This document shows, piece after piece, positions 34,432 through 46,615 of a DNA stretch of 64,000 nt. The first letter of the stretch is position 1; every line of letters starts with the position of its first letter. The position numbers and the translations under genes are program-made. A model generated the notes under the pieces. The model had not been told where the DNA came from, did not search any database, and saw nothing but the letters and a program-made list of their open reading frames with translations. Source of the DNA: Sistotremastrum niveocremeum HHB9708 (taxonomy: Eukaryota; Basidiomycota; Agaricomycetes; Sistotremastrales; Sistotremastraceae); contig KV419398.1 of NCBI GenBank assembly GCA_001630475.1, forward strand, positions 1,145,972 to 1,209,971, written 5' to 3'.

Positions 34432-37400
34432 ATGTCGAGCGGTCCCGGCACCGCCAAAATACCTCCCACTGGGCCTCGCGCCCTTCTTCACAAGCAACCT
34501 CCCCACGGTCCTCTTGCGTCCACGTTGTCCTCGTCGTCGTCGATTGCTTCGACTTCGGCGGTCCACACGTCGTCGCCAACGGTTGCAAATTCATTTCCTA
34601 CGAGTACATACAATGCCCCCACCGCTCCTCGCGGATCAGTACCCTACAGACCTCCCGTTGTTCATGCTCTCCCTCCTTTGCCGACAGGTCCAAAAAATGG
34701 ACGCGTTCGAGGAGCAGGCGCGATCCCGTCGGGCCCTCGAAACAAGGTCAGTATACCTTTGGCACGCTCGGGCGCGTCGAGCAATCCCGAGGCTCAACCT
34801 ATAGCTTCTTCCTCTCGACAACCACCACCACCACCACCACCACCTCCTCCTCCTCCGTCTCGTCCCCGAAGTATTTCTCCTCAACCGCCGCCACCGCCGC
34901 CACCAACTCTTCCTTTTCCACCGTCTTCCTCGCAACATGAGTCTCCATCTCCTCCTCCTCCGCCACCACCACCATTGCCAGGCACTTCTCTCTCATCGCC
35001 GTCTGGCATAAAAATCGCATTTCCACGTAACAGGTTACCTTCGCCTGTGCCTCCACCTCCACCCTCTCCTCCACCTCCAGCCTATACTGTGTATTCGTGG
35101 CCTCCTCCAGCTCGAAAGGAATCAGACAGAAATTATAGGGTTATTTCTGAGATCCCTGACGATAAGAACCGGGACAGGGATAAGCCAAAGGTGAAAGAGA
35201 AGCTTGCCCATCGATACGATGGAGAGGGCGTACAGACACCAATCAACGATCCGAGACGTGCCATTAATTTCCCAAAAGAGTTCAAGAATCGAAAATATCG
35301 CGAACAACTGTATGAGCTTCCAATGTACGATGTGAGTAACGATCGCCAACAGCGTCTACCCAATTCTCTCTGTTTATTCACATCCTGTTCACAGTATGAC
35401 GATAATTCTTGTGGGCCTCCTCCTGCTAAGGCCGTTCTTGTCACCGGCTTGTCACCGTTGACGTCTGCGGCTCTCATTCGACGGCAGTTCTCTATGTACG
35501 GTGTCTTGCAAAATTTTGAAATGCAGAAAGAGAAAGCGACTGGAGCCTCTCTAGGGATCTGCTGGATCGAGTTCGAGACACACGAGATTGCCGTCAAGTG
35601 TGTAAAGGGCACCAACGGTCAGAGAGTTGGTGGACCCGGAGCGAACTTCGTCAAAGTCGTTCTCGACGGAGAGCAGAAGATGCTTCGGAAATCCCTGATC
35701 GATCACGAGAAAGAAAAGGAACGACAACGACAGCTGAGATTGGAAGCTTTGAAGCCGAAACCACCCCCTTCTCCACAACCTCCGGCAAACTCCCTCCCAC
35801 CTAACCCGATCCACGCTTCACTTCCTGCTAAACCTCCTCCCCAAGCAGTCCCTCTTCCTGAGGCTTTGTTGGCCAAGAAACTCGAGGTTGAAGAATCTCA
35901 ATCGGACGGTATTCATGGCAAACAATCTGTACGAAAAGCTGCCCCTGCGGCTCGCGAGCGCCGCGGTGCGTTCAAGAAAGATGCCGTCGCTGCCTTATGG
36001 GATCGTGACCACTATTCACCTCCGCGTGGAAGAAGTTGGTCACGGTCGCCGTCACCAGACGCACGTTATAGACGATCCGCCGTTTCGCAAGAGGAAAAAC
36101 GGAGAAATCATGAAAAGATTCTTGATCAGCTTTCGAGCAACGGCTTCAATCACGTCGTCATCGACAATTCAGCGACGATGGGTTTGGGCTTTACAGAAGA
36201 TGACGTGTATAAATGGTTCGACGAGTTCAAGGTTGATAGGGTAAGTGCGCGCACGTTAGTCTTATATGCCATCCCTGAGCAACCCATCAGATATTGCATG
36301 ACCATCTGGCGTGGTACATATCCTTCGAGGGTCCTGACGAGGCTCGGCGGTCAGTTCTATACCTGACGTCGCAACCAGCCACGCAATCGATTACAGTGTC
36401 GGTGCAGCCACCTCCGCCGGCATCCAAATACCGCGGACGTGATCCTGATTCTGTGAGCCGTCTCACCTTGCAAAGCACTGTTTCTCATCGATCTCTAGCG
36501 GAACGATTGGAACGATGACGAGCTCGTACGACGTGCGGGGAAGATCATTATGAGCGAGCTTGTGGCACTCGTGAAGAAGGATATTCGGGAAAGAGTGGTA
36601 GCGAAAGCCTTGAGAACTCTGGTTGATGAAGAAAGTCATGTTGCTGTGGCCTCTCGCCCTTCAGCACCTATCTTGCCCACCACTGGATCGCTGCCTCCTG
36701 CTTCCGCCGTCAATGGAGTGCGTAAGGAGGGTTTGAAAGGCCTTTCTTTCCGGAAACGTAAAGAGAAGATGGCCGACAGCGTCGTCAGGTCCGATCTGAT
36801 CGCCGAACGGGCTGCTGAACGGGACGAGGAGGTTGACCAGCTTGCTCCAGCACCCAAGCGTCGCAGACTGTCCTCAGAGTATGAGAGTGAGGACGATGAT
36901 CCGACGGAAGCAATCACCCCCGTATCTGCAGAGTTGCCTCCACCCGATGAGCCACATGGAGTCAAGCGACCTTTGGATGAGGTGGTTATAGATGAGCCAG
37001 TGGATGGGAGGAAAGCCAAGAAACAGAAGACTGCACCCAAGCCGAAACCTGCCAAGAAGGAGAAGAAGCCTGCGAAGGGTAAAACGAAGCAAGCTAAGGC
37101 AGAGCAGCCTGTGGATATCGAGATTGATGTTCCTCCAAGTCGACCGCCAACTGTCGAATTATCCGAGCCCAGTACTCCTATTGTTCCCCGTTCGCCCACC
37201 CCACCGCCGCCCTTACAAGCTATTGACCTTCAAAGAGAAGGCGTCGCTATTGACGGGGAGGATTTCTTCTTTCTCAAGTTGGCCATTAGTGGCCAGGACA
37301 CTCCTGAAGTCGAGGAAGCTCCAGAGACGGCCGACACTGACTCTACAACTACTCCCAGCGGCAACCCGAGCGGATCAGCGCGTACTGAGCGTGCCCGACG

Positions 37401-38213
37401 CGTCCCCCACTCGGAGAAAGCAGCCTATGTCGCCCAGTATACAGCGAGAGGCGCTGCGCCTGTTGAAGTCGAGGCCGTACCTGAACCTGTCCAGGTCACT
37501 TCGTCCAGATCCAACCGCGCCAATAACCGTCGGCGTGCCCAAGGGTTGGATGAAATCAATGCCATCAATCTGGCAATGGCGATGTCGAAGGGCGAGATTG
37601 GTTCTGATGTCACAGTCAAGTTCAATCAACTGCAGAGCCGCAAGAAGAACCTCAAGTTCGACCGGTCACCCATTCATGACTGGGGTTTGTATGCTATGGA
37701 GAGGATCGGCAAGGGAGAGATGGTGATTGAATACGTCGGAGAAGTTATCCGTGCACAGGTTGCGGATAAGAGAGAAAAGACGTATGAGAGACAGGGCATC
37801 GGAAGCAGTTATCTTTTCAGAATTGATGACGATCTTGTGGTTGATGCCACGAAGAAAGGCAATCTGGGGTGAGTCGATAATATCTTGGAAGTGACTGAAT
37901 CTAACATTCTCTGCAGGCGGTTGATCAACCACTCTTGTGATCCTAATTGTACTGCTAAAATTATTACGATCAATGGAGAGAAGAAGATTGTCATATACGC
38001 CAAGCAGGAGATATTACTGGGCGATGAAATCACTTATGGTGCGCAATTAGTTCATCTGCAATCTCTTATTCTCATGCTCTCTGCAGATTATCATTTCCCT
38101 CTCGAGGCTGAGAAGGTGAGCTTGCTTTTTTCTTCTTCAGGAGTACAAACTGATCGAGCACCTAGATTCCATGTCTTTGCGGTTCTGCTAAATGTCGCGG
38201 CTTCCTTAACTAA
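34432..38213 (+). CDS. SET1: Histone H3K4 methyltransferase SET1 (COMPASS catalytic subunit)
   Basis: Methylates histone H3 lysine 4. The preferred start is [19 protein letters not shown] (34432); an upstream in-frame Met exists at 34369. Order of parts: a disordered N terminus with long polyproline runs (about residues 135-225); SET1-type lead-in [21 protein letters not shown]; an RRM ([20 protein letters not shown], about residue 335); a second RNA-binding-like part ([20 protein letters not shown]); an nSET region with a Lys-rich stretch; the SET domain starting [20 protein letters not shown] with [28 protein letters not shown] and LGDEITYDYHF; and the post-SET cysteines in [13 protein letters not shown] at the stop. 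Introns include about 35332-35395, 36241-36290, 36454-36498, 37870-37917, 38040-38087 and 38116-38165. Catalytic motifs are intact. Confidence 0.95.
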
Positions 38214-39007
38214 TCGGGTTTATTTTATCTGTATCTTTGCATTGCACGTTCTGAACCTCCTGCACATCTATCCTGCATCACTGTTTTTCCTTGCATATTG
38301 TCATTTTTATAATCCATTCTGTTGTCGCTTTCCTACCCCTGTCTTCTGTGAATTTAATAACAGCTTCTGTTCAAGGATGTCACTGATTGAGCTTGAGAGT
38401 CACTATCGAATGTCATCCCCAGTATACAATCGAGAAGAGAGGCTTTTGGAAGCTCCAAAGGTTTTTGTGTCGGCGAGGAAGCATCCGAGAATGGTCGAGG
38501 TGATCGGGAAGAAATTGGCACCGCTTCTCGTGACGGAATCTCGTCTGAAGCCTTGGCTCGCCAAGCACAACGACAAACGTTCTATAAACCTCGATGGGCC
38601 GATGGCGTTGATTTGTGCCTGAATCGTTGACCTGGCCGGCCGTCATGCGTGATCGTTGTTCTCCATGTGGTCGCTATGACTTGCAAGCTCAATTTTGGCG
38701 GAAACATATGACAGGCAGGGCAAACAGGTGCTAGAACGGTCGACGTATGCAGGCGATGCGCCGACGGACTCTTCGTCGTTCGGAGTGCAAGTCAGCTGGT
38801 CAAAGAGTCTGGGCAATTTATGCACGTTTTGGTTCAAATGATCGGTTGCTCGCTTCGTCGAATCAAGGTGGTGCGCTAGCTCAACGCGAAAGAAGTAGCG
38901 CATGTCATGGAGCACCATGTGCATCGTCCCCAGCCATGTGCCATCCCTGCTTTGCGACGGGATATATATCCGTCCACTCTGTCGATTATTGCTAGGAGTT
39001 TGCCACC
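38214..39007 (+). other. SET1 3' flank and nucleotidase promoter
   Basis: About 800 bp. T-rich sequence follows the SET1 stop. Open frames on both strands around 38380-38640 lack splice support or motifs. A TATA-like stretch (gggatatatatc) lies at 38962-38973, about 40 bp upstream of the nucleotidase ATG. Confidence 0.4.
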
Positions 39008-41839
39008 ATGCACCGTTCTCTGTTGGCTTTGGGCTCTCTTGTTCTTCCGCTGGTCTTCGCTTGTGCAGACGGCGACGGGCACCACCACGAGAAGCGCGCG
39101 GCGGCGACGACCTCTGCCAGGATCGCAGCGCCTACCGCTCCTCTGGTGTGGGGAGATGTGAGTAAATCCCATAGGCTTCCTCACCTTTATCTGACTGCGC
39201 GCAAGGTTAACTTTATTCACACCACGGACAGTCATGGTAATAGAACTTGACATGAAGAGAATAGTCTACTCACGAGCATGTCCCAGGCTGGCTTTTGGGC
39301 CATCAAAAGCCATCCGCGCCGGAGCCAAATTACAGGTGAGAAATTCCGTCCTCGCGAGCTTGATGAGATGGCTTATTGGCTTGAGATAGCGGAGACCTGG
39401 GAACCTTTGCTTCGTTTGTCACGGCAATGAAGGAAGAGGCTATCGTGAGACAAATAAAAACGGCTCGCATATCTGACCTAAACAGAACCACAGCTGCGAA
39501 ATGTTGATCTCTTGCTTATCGACAGCGGTAAGCGTCAATTTATTGGCAACCTTTGACTTTCTCACACATCTCACAGGTGATCTTCATGATGGCAATGGGC
39601 TGACTGATGGATATCCAGCTGGCGGTGTGGATGCTCACGATGCCAACAAGTTTGTTGCGCAATTACCATACGACGTCATGGCGATAGGAAAGTGAGTGTA
39701 TGCGGTCTACTCATGCCTATCATCTTATTGATTATGGCTTCTTCCTAAGTCACGAACTCTACATCTATGCTAATACCCTGGACATGTATCAAAATTTTGT
39801 GCCGAAGTTGAATGGGCGTTACCTCAGTTCTAATGTGAATATCACTGTGTTTGACTCGCACGGCAAGCCAGTGAGCGTACCCGTTGGAGGTAAATCTATC
39901 ACTACCAGATAATTTATGCCCAGACTGACTCAGCTACAGAACGATTTGTGAAATTCAAAACTCGATTGTATGCGCTCTAGTTCATGCTCATAACATATCC
40001 TAACAAGCCCTAGGGGCCGCAAAGTCACCTCCTTGGGTGTGCTCTACAACTTCTCCGGCAACGATGTCAATACCGTAAGAAGACAAGTCGTATCTCGAAG
40101 AGTCCTCATTGATTATCATTTCCAGACGGTTCAACATGTCGCAGATATGGTCAAGGAACAATGGGTATGCTGCCTCTTTGAAAGGTGATATTGTTCATAG
40201 ACTCATTTTATCTCCAGTTTGCGGAAGCAATTGCTGAAGAACCCGACTTCTTCCTGCTTGTAGGGTAAGGTTCCGGCGTCTCTTCTTTTTGCCTCCGCTT
40301 ATATATATTGGTGTGAACTAGACACATGCCAGTCCAGAAAGACAACTGTGAGTGTTCTGTAATTCGTCCCCGTTGTCTCTAATATATTGGTACAGGGCCG
40401 GTTGTATTTAATGCCGTCCGTGCTGTTCACCCTACAACCCCCATTTACATCTTCGGAGGTTAGTAAATATGTATGAATATTTTCATTTTTGTTGACGCTG
40501 TTATATGAAGGCCACACGCACATCAGAGATTGCGGTATGCTGTTTCTCGAGCAGCGAGAATCATTCTCATCCTTCCACAGTACAGCTCGACGGTCGCTCA
40601 ATGTCTTTAGAGAGTGGCCGATATCTCGAAACTGTTGGTAAGTGCAATTGTTTTGACGATGTAGGACTCCGTTCACATTATCTCGCATATAGGATGGATG
40701 AGCGCCAAGCTTGATAAAAAGAATCCCAAGGCCAATATCACCTTCACCAGGCGATATCTTGATCCTAACAAAGTGACATATGCGGTATGAGTCATCTTTT
40801 TATATACGATTCGACTTTGAATTAATTATCCAATAGTATCACACTGGTTTGAGTGGATTCTTAGCCGACACTCCCCTTGGGCTCGAAGTCACCGCTGGCC
40901 TACAGGCCATAGCCAAGAAATACGACCTCACTCTCCAATACGGAACCGCTCCTCAAGATTATTACCTAAGTCGAGCTCCCTTCCCTTCCAATCAATCAAT
41001 CCTTTCCCTTTTGGCAGACCAGGTAGCTCAACTCTTTTTCGTCATTTTTTTCGACTAATTGGCCTAGGTCCTGCCCATCGGCTTGGCCGTCAATAACAGT
41101 CGGACTAACATCCCGAATATCATGATCACTAACTCCGGTTCATTACGATTCGACCTCTTCCAAGGTCCTTTCACCAAGAATGACCAACTTATTTCGTATG
41201 TAGTCTCTAAATGGCCAAATGTTAAATAACTAACACACTGCCAGCTCCCCGTTCACCGACTCTTTCCTCTATATCCCTAATGTCCCGCTTTCAACTGCCA
41301 TTCAGGTCCTGCCGGGTTTGAACAAAGCAGGAGCTTCTGACAAGCGTGATCTCGAGACAGAACATGAGCTGTATGCAAGAGGAGAAGTGAGCGCTAGATT
41401 CGACAATTGGAGACGAGATCAATGGGAAAGACGTGCATCTGCCCCTCAAAATTTGACCTTGGGATACGTAACACAAGACGTGAGTACAGCGGACAAGTGC
41501 TCCAAATGCCGAGGCTAATTGATACGTAAGGCGTGCCCTGGTGTTGGAGACGATACTCCTCATTCGCCATTACCGTTCTTCGGAAGCCCCGATTACATCG
41601 CCTCCCCCACTCCCAACCTCAACTCCAGTGCACTGATAGATTTGGTATTCGTTGACTTCATAGAATCGGTACGTTTGTGTCAGTTTATCAATCGACGAAA
41701 CTAATGAGTTCGACAGGATGTATTGTCGATCTTGAGCAAGATTCCTGGTGCGACATACAACTCGAGTAGCGTGCTGTCGTACACTCCAACTCTGGCCAGT
41801 GAGGTCTTCGGGGTGTTCGCGCAACAAGCCTGGAACTAG
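39008..41839 (+). CDS. Secreted 5'-nucleotidase/2',3'-cyclic phosphodiesterase-type metallophosphoesterase
   Basis: Calcineurin-like phosphoesterase of the fungal 5'-nucleotidase-like family (similar to yeast YHR202W). Signal peptide MHRSLLALGSLVLPLVFACA. Metal-binding motifs appear in the usual order after splicing: FIHTTDSHGWLLGH, LLLIDSGDLHDGNGLTDGYP, DVMAIGNHELYIY, LLVGHMPVQKD and YIFGGHTHIRDC. A C-terminal nucleotidase-type domain follows (PIGLAVNNSRTNIPNIMITN, then LRFDLFQGPFTKNDQL), with a Gly/Asn-containing region and the end FAQQAWN. More than ten introns of 45-60 nt split it, for example after DSHG at about 39237. It probably hydrolyses nucleotides or phosphate esters outside the cell or in the vacuole; the substrate is not predictable. 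It converges on the RdRP gene with a 225 bp gap. Confidence 0.88.
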
Positions 41840-42063
41840 GTTATCGCCCTGGGATCGATGGTGTACATGCATGTCATAGAATTATATTTACAATCAAAAT
41901 GCAATCCGTCGAGTGTTGCGTAAAACTCTGAATGAATGTCGATGACAAACCTCCACACTCCCTGCCCAGCTCAAAAGCTTGGGGATCCGGAGTAACATCT
42001 ACAAAGTACGGAAGCTCAGGACACGATACAACGGTCAAGAAGCAGGGCGCCGGGGCCTACCGT

Positions 42064-45000
42064 TTAGCTTTCATGCAAAGAATCCAAGATGTTAAACAGG
42101 GTACCCAGTGCAATCCAACCGAAGGACCTCGCTCCAAAAGTGGTGGTCAAGGATCGGGAAAGCCGCCACGCCGTCCACCACCGATCCAATTTCCAGAGTA
42201 ACGACAAGCGCTCGCCTTCATTCCATTCAGGGTTTAGTTTGGCATCCATATCGTCTCTCAGATTCTGGATGATATGTTGTGTGTCTTCTCGCAACCTGGC
42301 GATTTGTTTATCGCGTATACGATGATTGTATGCTTTCGCAATAATCGTGCCAATCAGAGCTTCTTCTTCCGTTAGAGGGCGACGACGATTCCCTGATAGG
42401 GTATGAACCTGACAGCTATACCGAAGCTGGGCAGCGTAGGAATTGAAGCTGGCAAGGATTTCGCTCCAAACAACCTCTGGAACCTCGTGCCACGGAACCA
42501 TAAACTCCTTAACCTCTGTTGCAAGGAAGAGCGATACCGGGTCGTCGAGTTGGTTATTTGACTCGATGTACAACCCACCAAGTTTCTCCACCACGTCATC
42601 ACCGGTATCCATTTGGGTGTCCCGGCCTTCTCGAGTCCGAATTGGAAGGGAAATATCACGGAATAATATACCTACTGCAGTCAGACTTTCGTAATACTTC
42701 GTGCTGGTTGATATATCGGTTCCCTCAGGAGCGCTCCAGTCTGGCAAGCGATTGTGCTGTGGTCGCGGGATTTTCATCAGATCCACAGGTGTCCCACTTT
42801 TCTGGAAATCAACGGCATCGCTGTGCAACTGTGCCAGTTTTAGACAGTCTTCGTGAAATATGTCGCGAGTCTGATCAGCAATCTTCAGCCAACTGGTTGC
42901 GATAATTCCGAGACGATCGTTCGCAATGAAGTCACAGACAAAATCAGCGATGTCGTTAATGCTAGCATCTGAATCAATCAGACGCTTAGGGGCGGGCAGG
43001 TAAGCTCCAGGATCGGCAACCTTTCTAGTAGGCATGAGATCGGGAAGAGGCGATATGATGTAGGTATCTCCATCCAAATCTCCTCCTCCTAAACACGAAG
43101 GCAAGGGGCGTCCACCTGCAGAAAATGTCATAAGACCGATAGAGCATTCAGATTCCCCTTACCTCGACAGGCGAATACGATACAGTTCAGCAATGGATGG
43201 CTTTCAAGGGGACTGCCAGGCGGAGGTCTGCCTATTGCAGTGACGAGTCGAACATCACCAGGGTGAATCTGAGGAGACCTCGAGATCAACATTTGTCCTT
43301 CCAAAAAAACAGGACCAGCGACATCAGGCTGCGTGATGCATGCTAGATATGGCATCAACTGATAGATTCAGCAGTCAGATCATCAATGCGTACCACAAAT
43401 CTGTCCTGGCTGCAATTGATCGTACTCATCCACAACCCCTACAAGATTCCAGCTTCCGGGTACCGGTATACGGGCACGATACTTCATTTCTCTCAGAGCA
43501 TGGTTCTCAGCAAAATCTAAAGCCCGCTGCAAAAAGGGATCATCAAGTGTTCGCACATCCGTATGACTTGTCTCTCGCTGAGGCACTTGAAAGCCTGCTT
43601 TTGCGAGTTTAATGAGGATGGAAGGCAACCGAAAAACTGCTCCTAAACCATGGGCCTCGAGCAGAGCAGCTGCGGCCGAAAGCGAGGATTTTGCATCTCG
43701 AACATCTTGCACGGCAGACCTTTGCAGGCGAAGGAACGATGAACATGGGACATCTAAACCCTCAAGGATCATGATCAAGAAGCGATTGAGGAACATGGGA
43801 CTGGGCTTCATGAAGACTCCGGCAATCTCCACTTCATTGCAGTTTGGTGCCTCGAATTTCTGCATTGAAGGACGTATACATAGTATATTACCGGGGAGGC
43901 CTTGCTTGATGGATATCATTCCCTTTGCCCCTCCGTAACGGACTGAAATTGATGTCAGTAGGCGGCGCAGCATCGCAGTGAAAGGAACTCACTTTGGTAG
44001 ACTGACGACTGAGCATTGTACATTTTCTGGTTCTTCTTCGCCGAGAGTGCTACCGAGATTCTCCTGCCTAGTTCAGGTGAACAGTATCCCACACCATCTG
44101 TGAACTCGTATGATTTTCCATGAGCGACACATTTGACATCTTCCACAGTGCATGCTTCTCCCGGTATCAGCTCGATGGCCGAATCAGTAGCGGTGAATGC
44201 TTGTGACATTCGAGCAGCATAACGTGCTGGGCAGCGCATCAAGTTTTTGTCGAAGACTCCGAGCTCCTTGCGAATGAGGCTGGTAGTCACAAGAGATGAA
44301 GTGCTATCGTCACGAAAGGGTGACATAAACCAGACTGTGTGTTCGTGCAATGCGGACATCGAGAATGCCAAAAACTCAAAGTGCCGTCCAGCTAAGGTCA
44401 AACCTTTCTTCAGAAAGCGCTCCCCTACTCTGTCAATGACACGTCGGTTGTCAACTTTGTGGTCAAATCGTAGATGGAGTCGAGCCTCGTCCTCGAAGCT
44501 GACTCGAAGGAAGTGTGATTGGTGTTTTTGATACAGGCGCAGAACCCGATTGGATCTGTCAGTGTATGGGCCATCAAACTTGAATGCAGTAGGGGTGATG
44601 ACAACGTGCCAGCACTGGAACAGGTTTGGATCTGCTCCCCTCATGGCTTTGGTATGTTCACTGATTTGCCGTTTGAGTGCTAGTGCTCGTGTGTGAGACC
44701 AAATTGAAGAGATATCACGCTCCTCTGAGCGTGAATCACAGACTTGCACACCGAACTGCTTCACGAGATCTTGAGTGAACGTGGTACCATGAGTTTGAAT
44801 GTCAGCCATGATGTTTCCGTGCAGGCTAAGCAGCTCTACAGTGTTCAATATGTGGTTGTGAAGCAATCCGAGACACTGAAAGGCTACAGGCCATGAGATT
44901 GTTGACAGCCACCGATCAATCAAGTTCAAATGTTGGGGGCTAAAGTAGCTCATTCTGCGCACCAAGAGCGAAGTGCGCTGAGGCATGGTGATACGAGCTA

Positions 45001-45901
45001 TCTTGGCCATTCTCGAAAACTGCTGTACGTCAGCTTCATGGCAGATGAGTCTTATGGCAAGCATGGCATATGGCGCCACGTTTGCATGCTTCTCGTCGAG
45101 CGCATGGATACGTGTTCGTTTGATCTGGTTGTCCAAGTCTACGGCTTTAAGAGGTCCAAATGGTAATGAACGCTCTTCTAGGCGGGGCGGGGTTTCGAGA
45201 GAGAGAAACAGGAAGCTGGAACTACCATCCAATTTGGCCCCGATCCACTGTATATAATTGTATGGGATCACAATCCAGTGGGTTGGTGATTGGATGGCAT
45301 CCTGGAGTCCGCTGAACGGATCGCTGTACAAGCGTTGAACGAGACTCGAAGTGTTGGCGGGATGCATCTCGATTTCTAGCTCTCGTTCAAGAGGGCGGAA
45401 TGTCAAGGAAAGTGACTCATGAGACCCCGACGAGTCCCATTCAGCTGAGAATTCATGAGACGATTCCCAGCCGAACTCTAACCCATCTACGGGTATCATA
45501 GTGGATAGATCATCGAGTAACTTCCTCTGTTTCTCCAAAAGAAGAGGGTTTTGATACGGGAAGCCAGTGATTTCCTTCAGGATGTGCTGTAATGGAGGCT
45601 TTCTGCTTGGCACACATTCAATGCGGTTTTCTTTGACAATGAAGCTCTGGCTTCCGCCGCGACCATAGAGACTCAGAAATAAAGTGCCGTCTCGTGCAGT
45701 GGGAAATGTGATGCACCCCATGCCTCTATGGCTGCGGAGGCCCCGTTTGTCTGGAAACAGGCGCAGATTGAAGTTTAGGAGATGAGGTTGATTGCGATCG
45801 GTGGAGATCGTGAAAGGCGGTTTATGCAGAATCCCCTCCAGAGCACGGACAATGTTAGCCTCCGAAACATTGGCAGGGACTTTCGGGAGATAGATTTCCA
45901 T
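42064..45901 (-). CDS. RNA-dependent RNA polymerase (eukaryotic RdRP, RNA silencing)
   Basis: Cellular RdRP of the QDE-1/RDR family, which makes double-stranded RNA for Dicer in quelling-type silencing. The start is MEIYLPKVPANVSEANIVRALEG (45901), an RRM-like N terminus. The conserved core begins near ARITMPQRTSLLVRRMSYF; DGVGYCSPELGRRISVAL, the intron-separated VRYGGAKGMISIKQGLPG and a QRSAVQDVRDAKSSL region follow. The catalytic loop is CLGGGDLDGDTYIISPLPDL, carrying the DxDGD metal-binding triad. Then come FVCDFIANDRLGIIATSWLK (RdRP C-terminal helix) and the end LFNILDSLHES. At least three introns are present, near 43960-44005, 43360-43410 and 43115-43160. Length is about 1,190 aa. Catalytic residues are intact, so the enzyme is likely active. 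Confidence 0.95.
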
Positions 45902-46615
45902 CTCGGCGGGACGATGGGCGGGCTGACTGTAGCGCTACAATACGCCCTGGTCAACGCTGGCTAAGCAACAGACACAAACATCGTATTCACCACGCCTTCT
46001 TGAGCAAGAGAGCGGAACGTAGCTCAGCGTGCTTCGCTAGTAAGCATTCGAGATTGACGGTATGTTACTCGGAGTCTCCGACATCCTGATCAAGGGAATG
46101 TTTGAGCGCATGGCTTGATTTTGTTAAGATGTGGACTGCACTTCATGCCCAAGGAATGATCTGAAGGAGATGATCATCCCATGCGCATATCGAGCTTTTG
46201 CAGAGGTATCAATCGTATCATTGGAGCCATAGAAACACCATTATACGTATCAAGAGAATGCTTTTGAATAGACGAGCGCCGATCGCGAACCAAGGTTGAG
46301 GCGTCGTAAAATAGCAACGCACAATCAAGATCGGCCCAACGTTGTATAGCGGAGGATTCGTCACTACTGACTGGAACATGCCACTCAGATCAGCGACTTG
46401 CCTGGCACTTCTCGGTGTTCAATTTAGAGCATTGACCATGAGTGAGCAAGAAGAGGTCATGGGATCCTGGCTTGTATGTGTCCGCAGCCGCACGACTTGC
46501 GCTCGGGGTGTTGAACCCGAAAAGCTCGACAGCATCCAGATTTGCACTCAGACTTGGAACCAGAAGTATCAGCATCGCGCCAGCATAGTGAGCTGCGACC
46601 GTTGCTTTTAGGGTG
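45902..46615. other. Divergent intergenic region between RdRP and the double zinc-cluster factor
   Basis: About 710 bp without a supported gene. The shared upstream region could couple the two genes, but no specific site is recognised. Confidence 0.4.

Noticed and set aside
34818-35090. CCA/CCT repeats as a microsatellite locus
   Set aside because: They code for polyproline runs in frame within SET1, so they are part of the gene.
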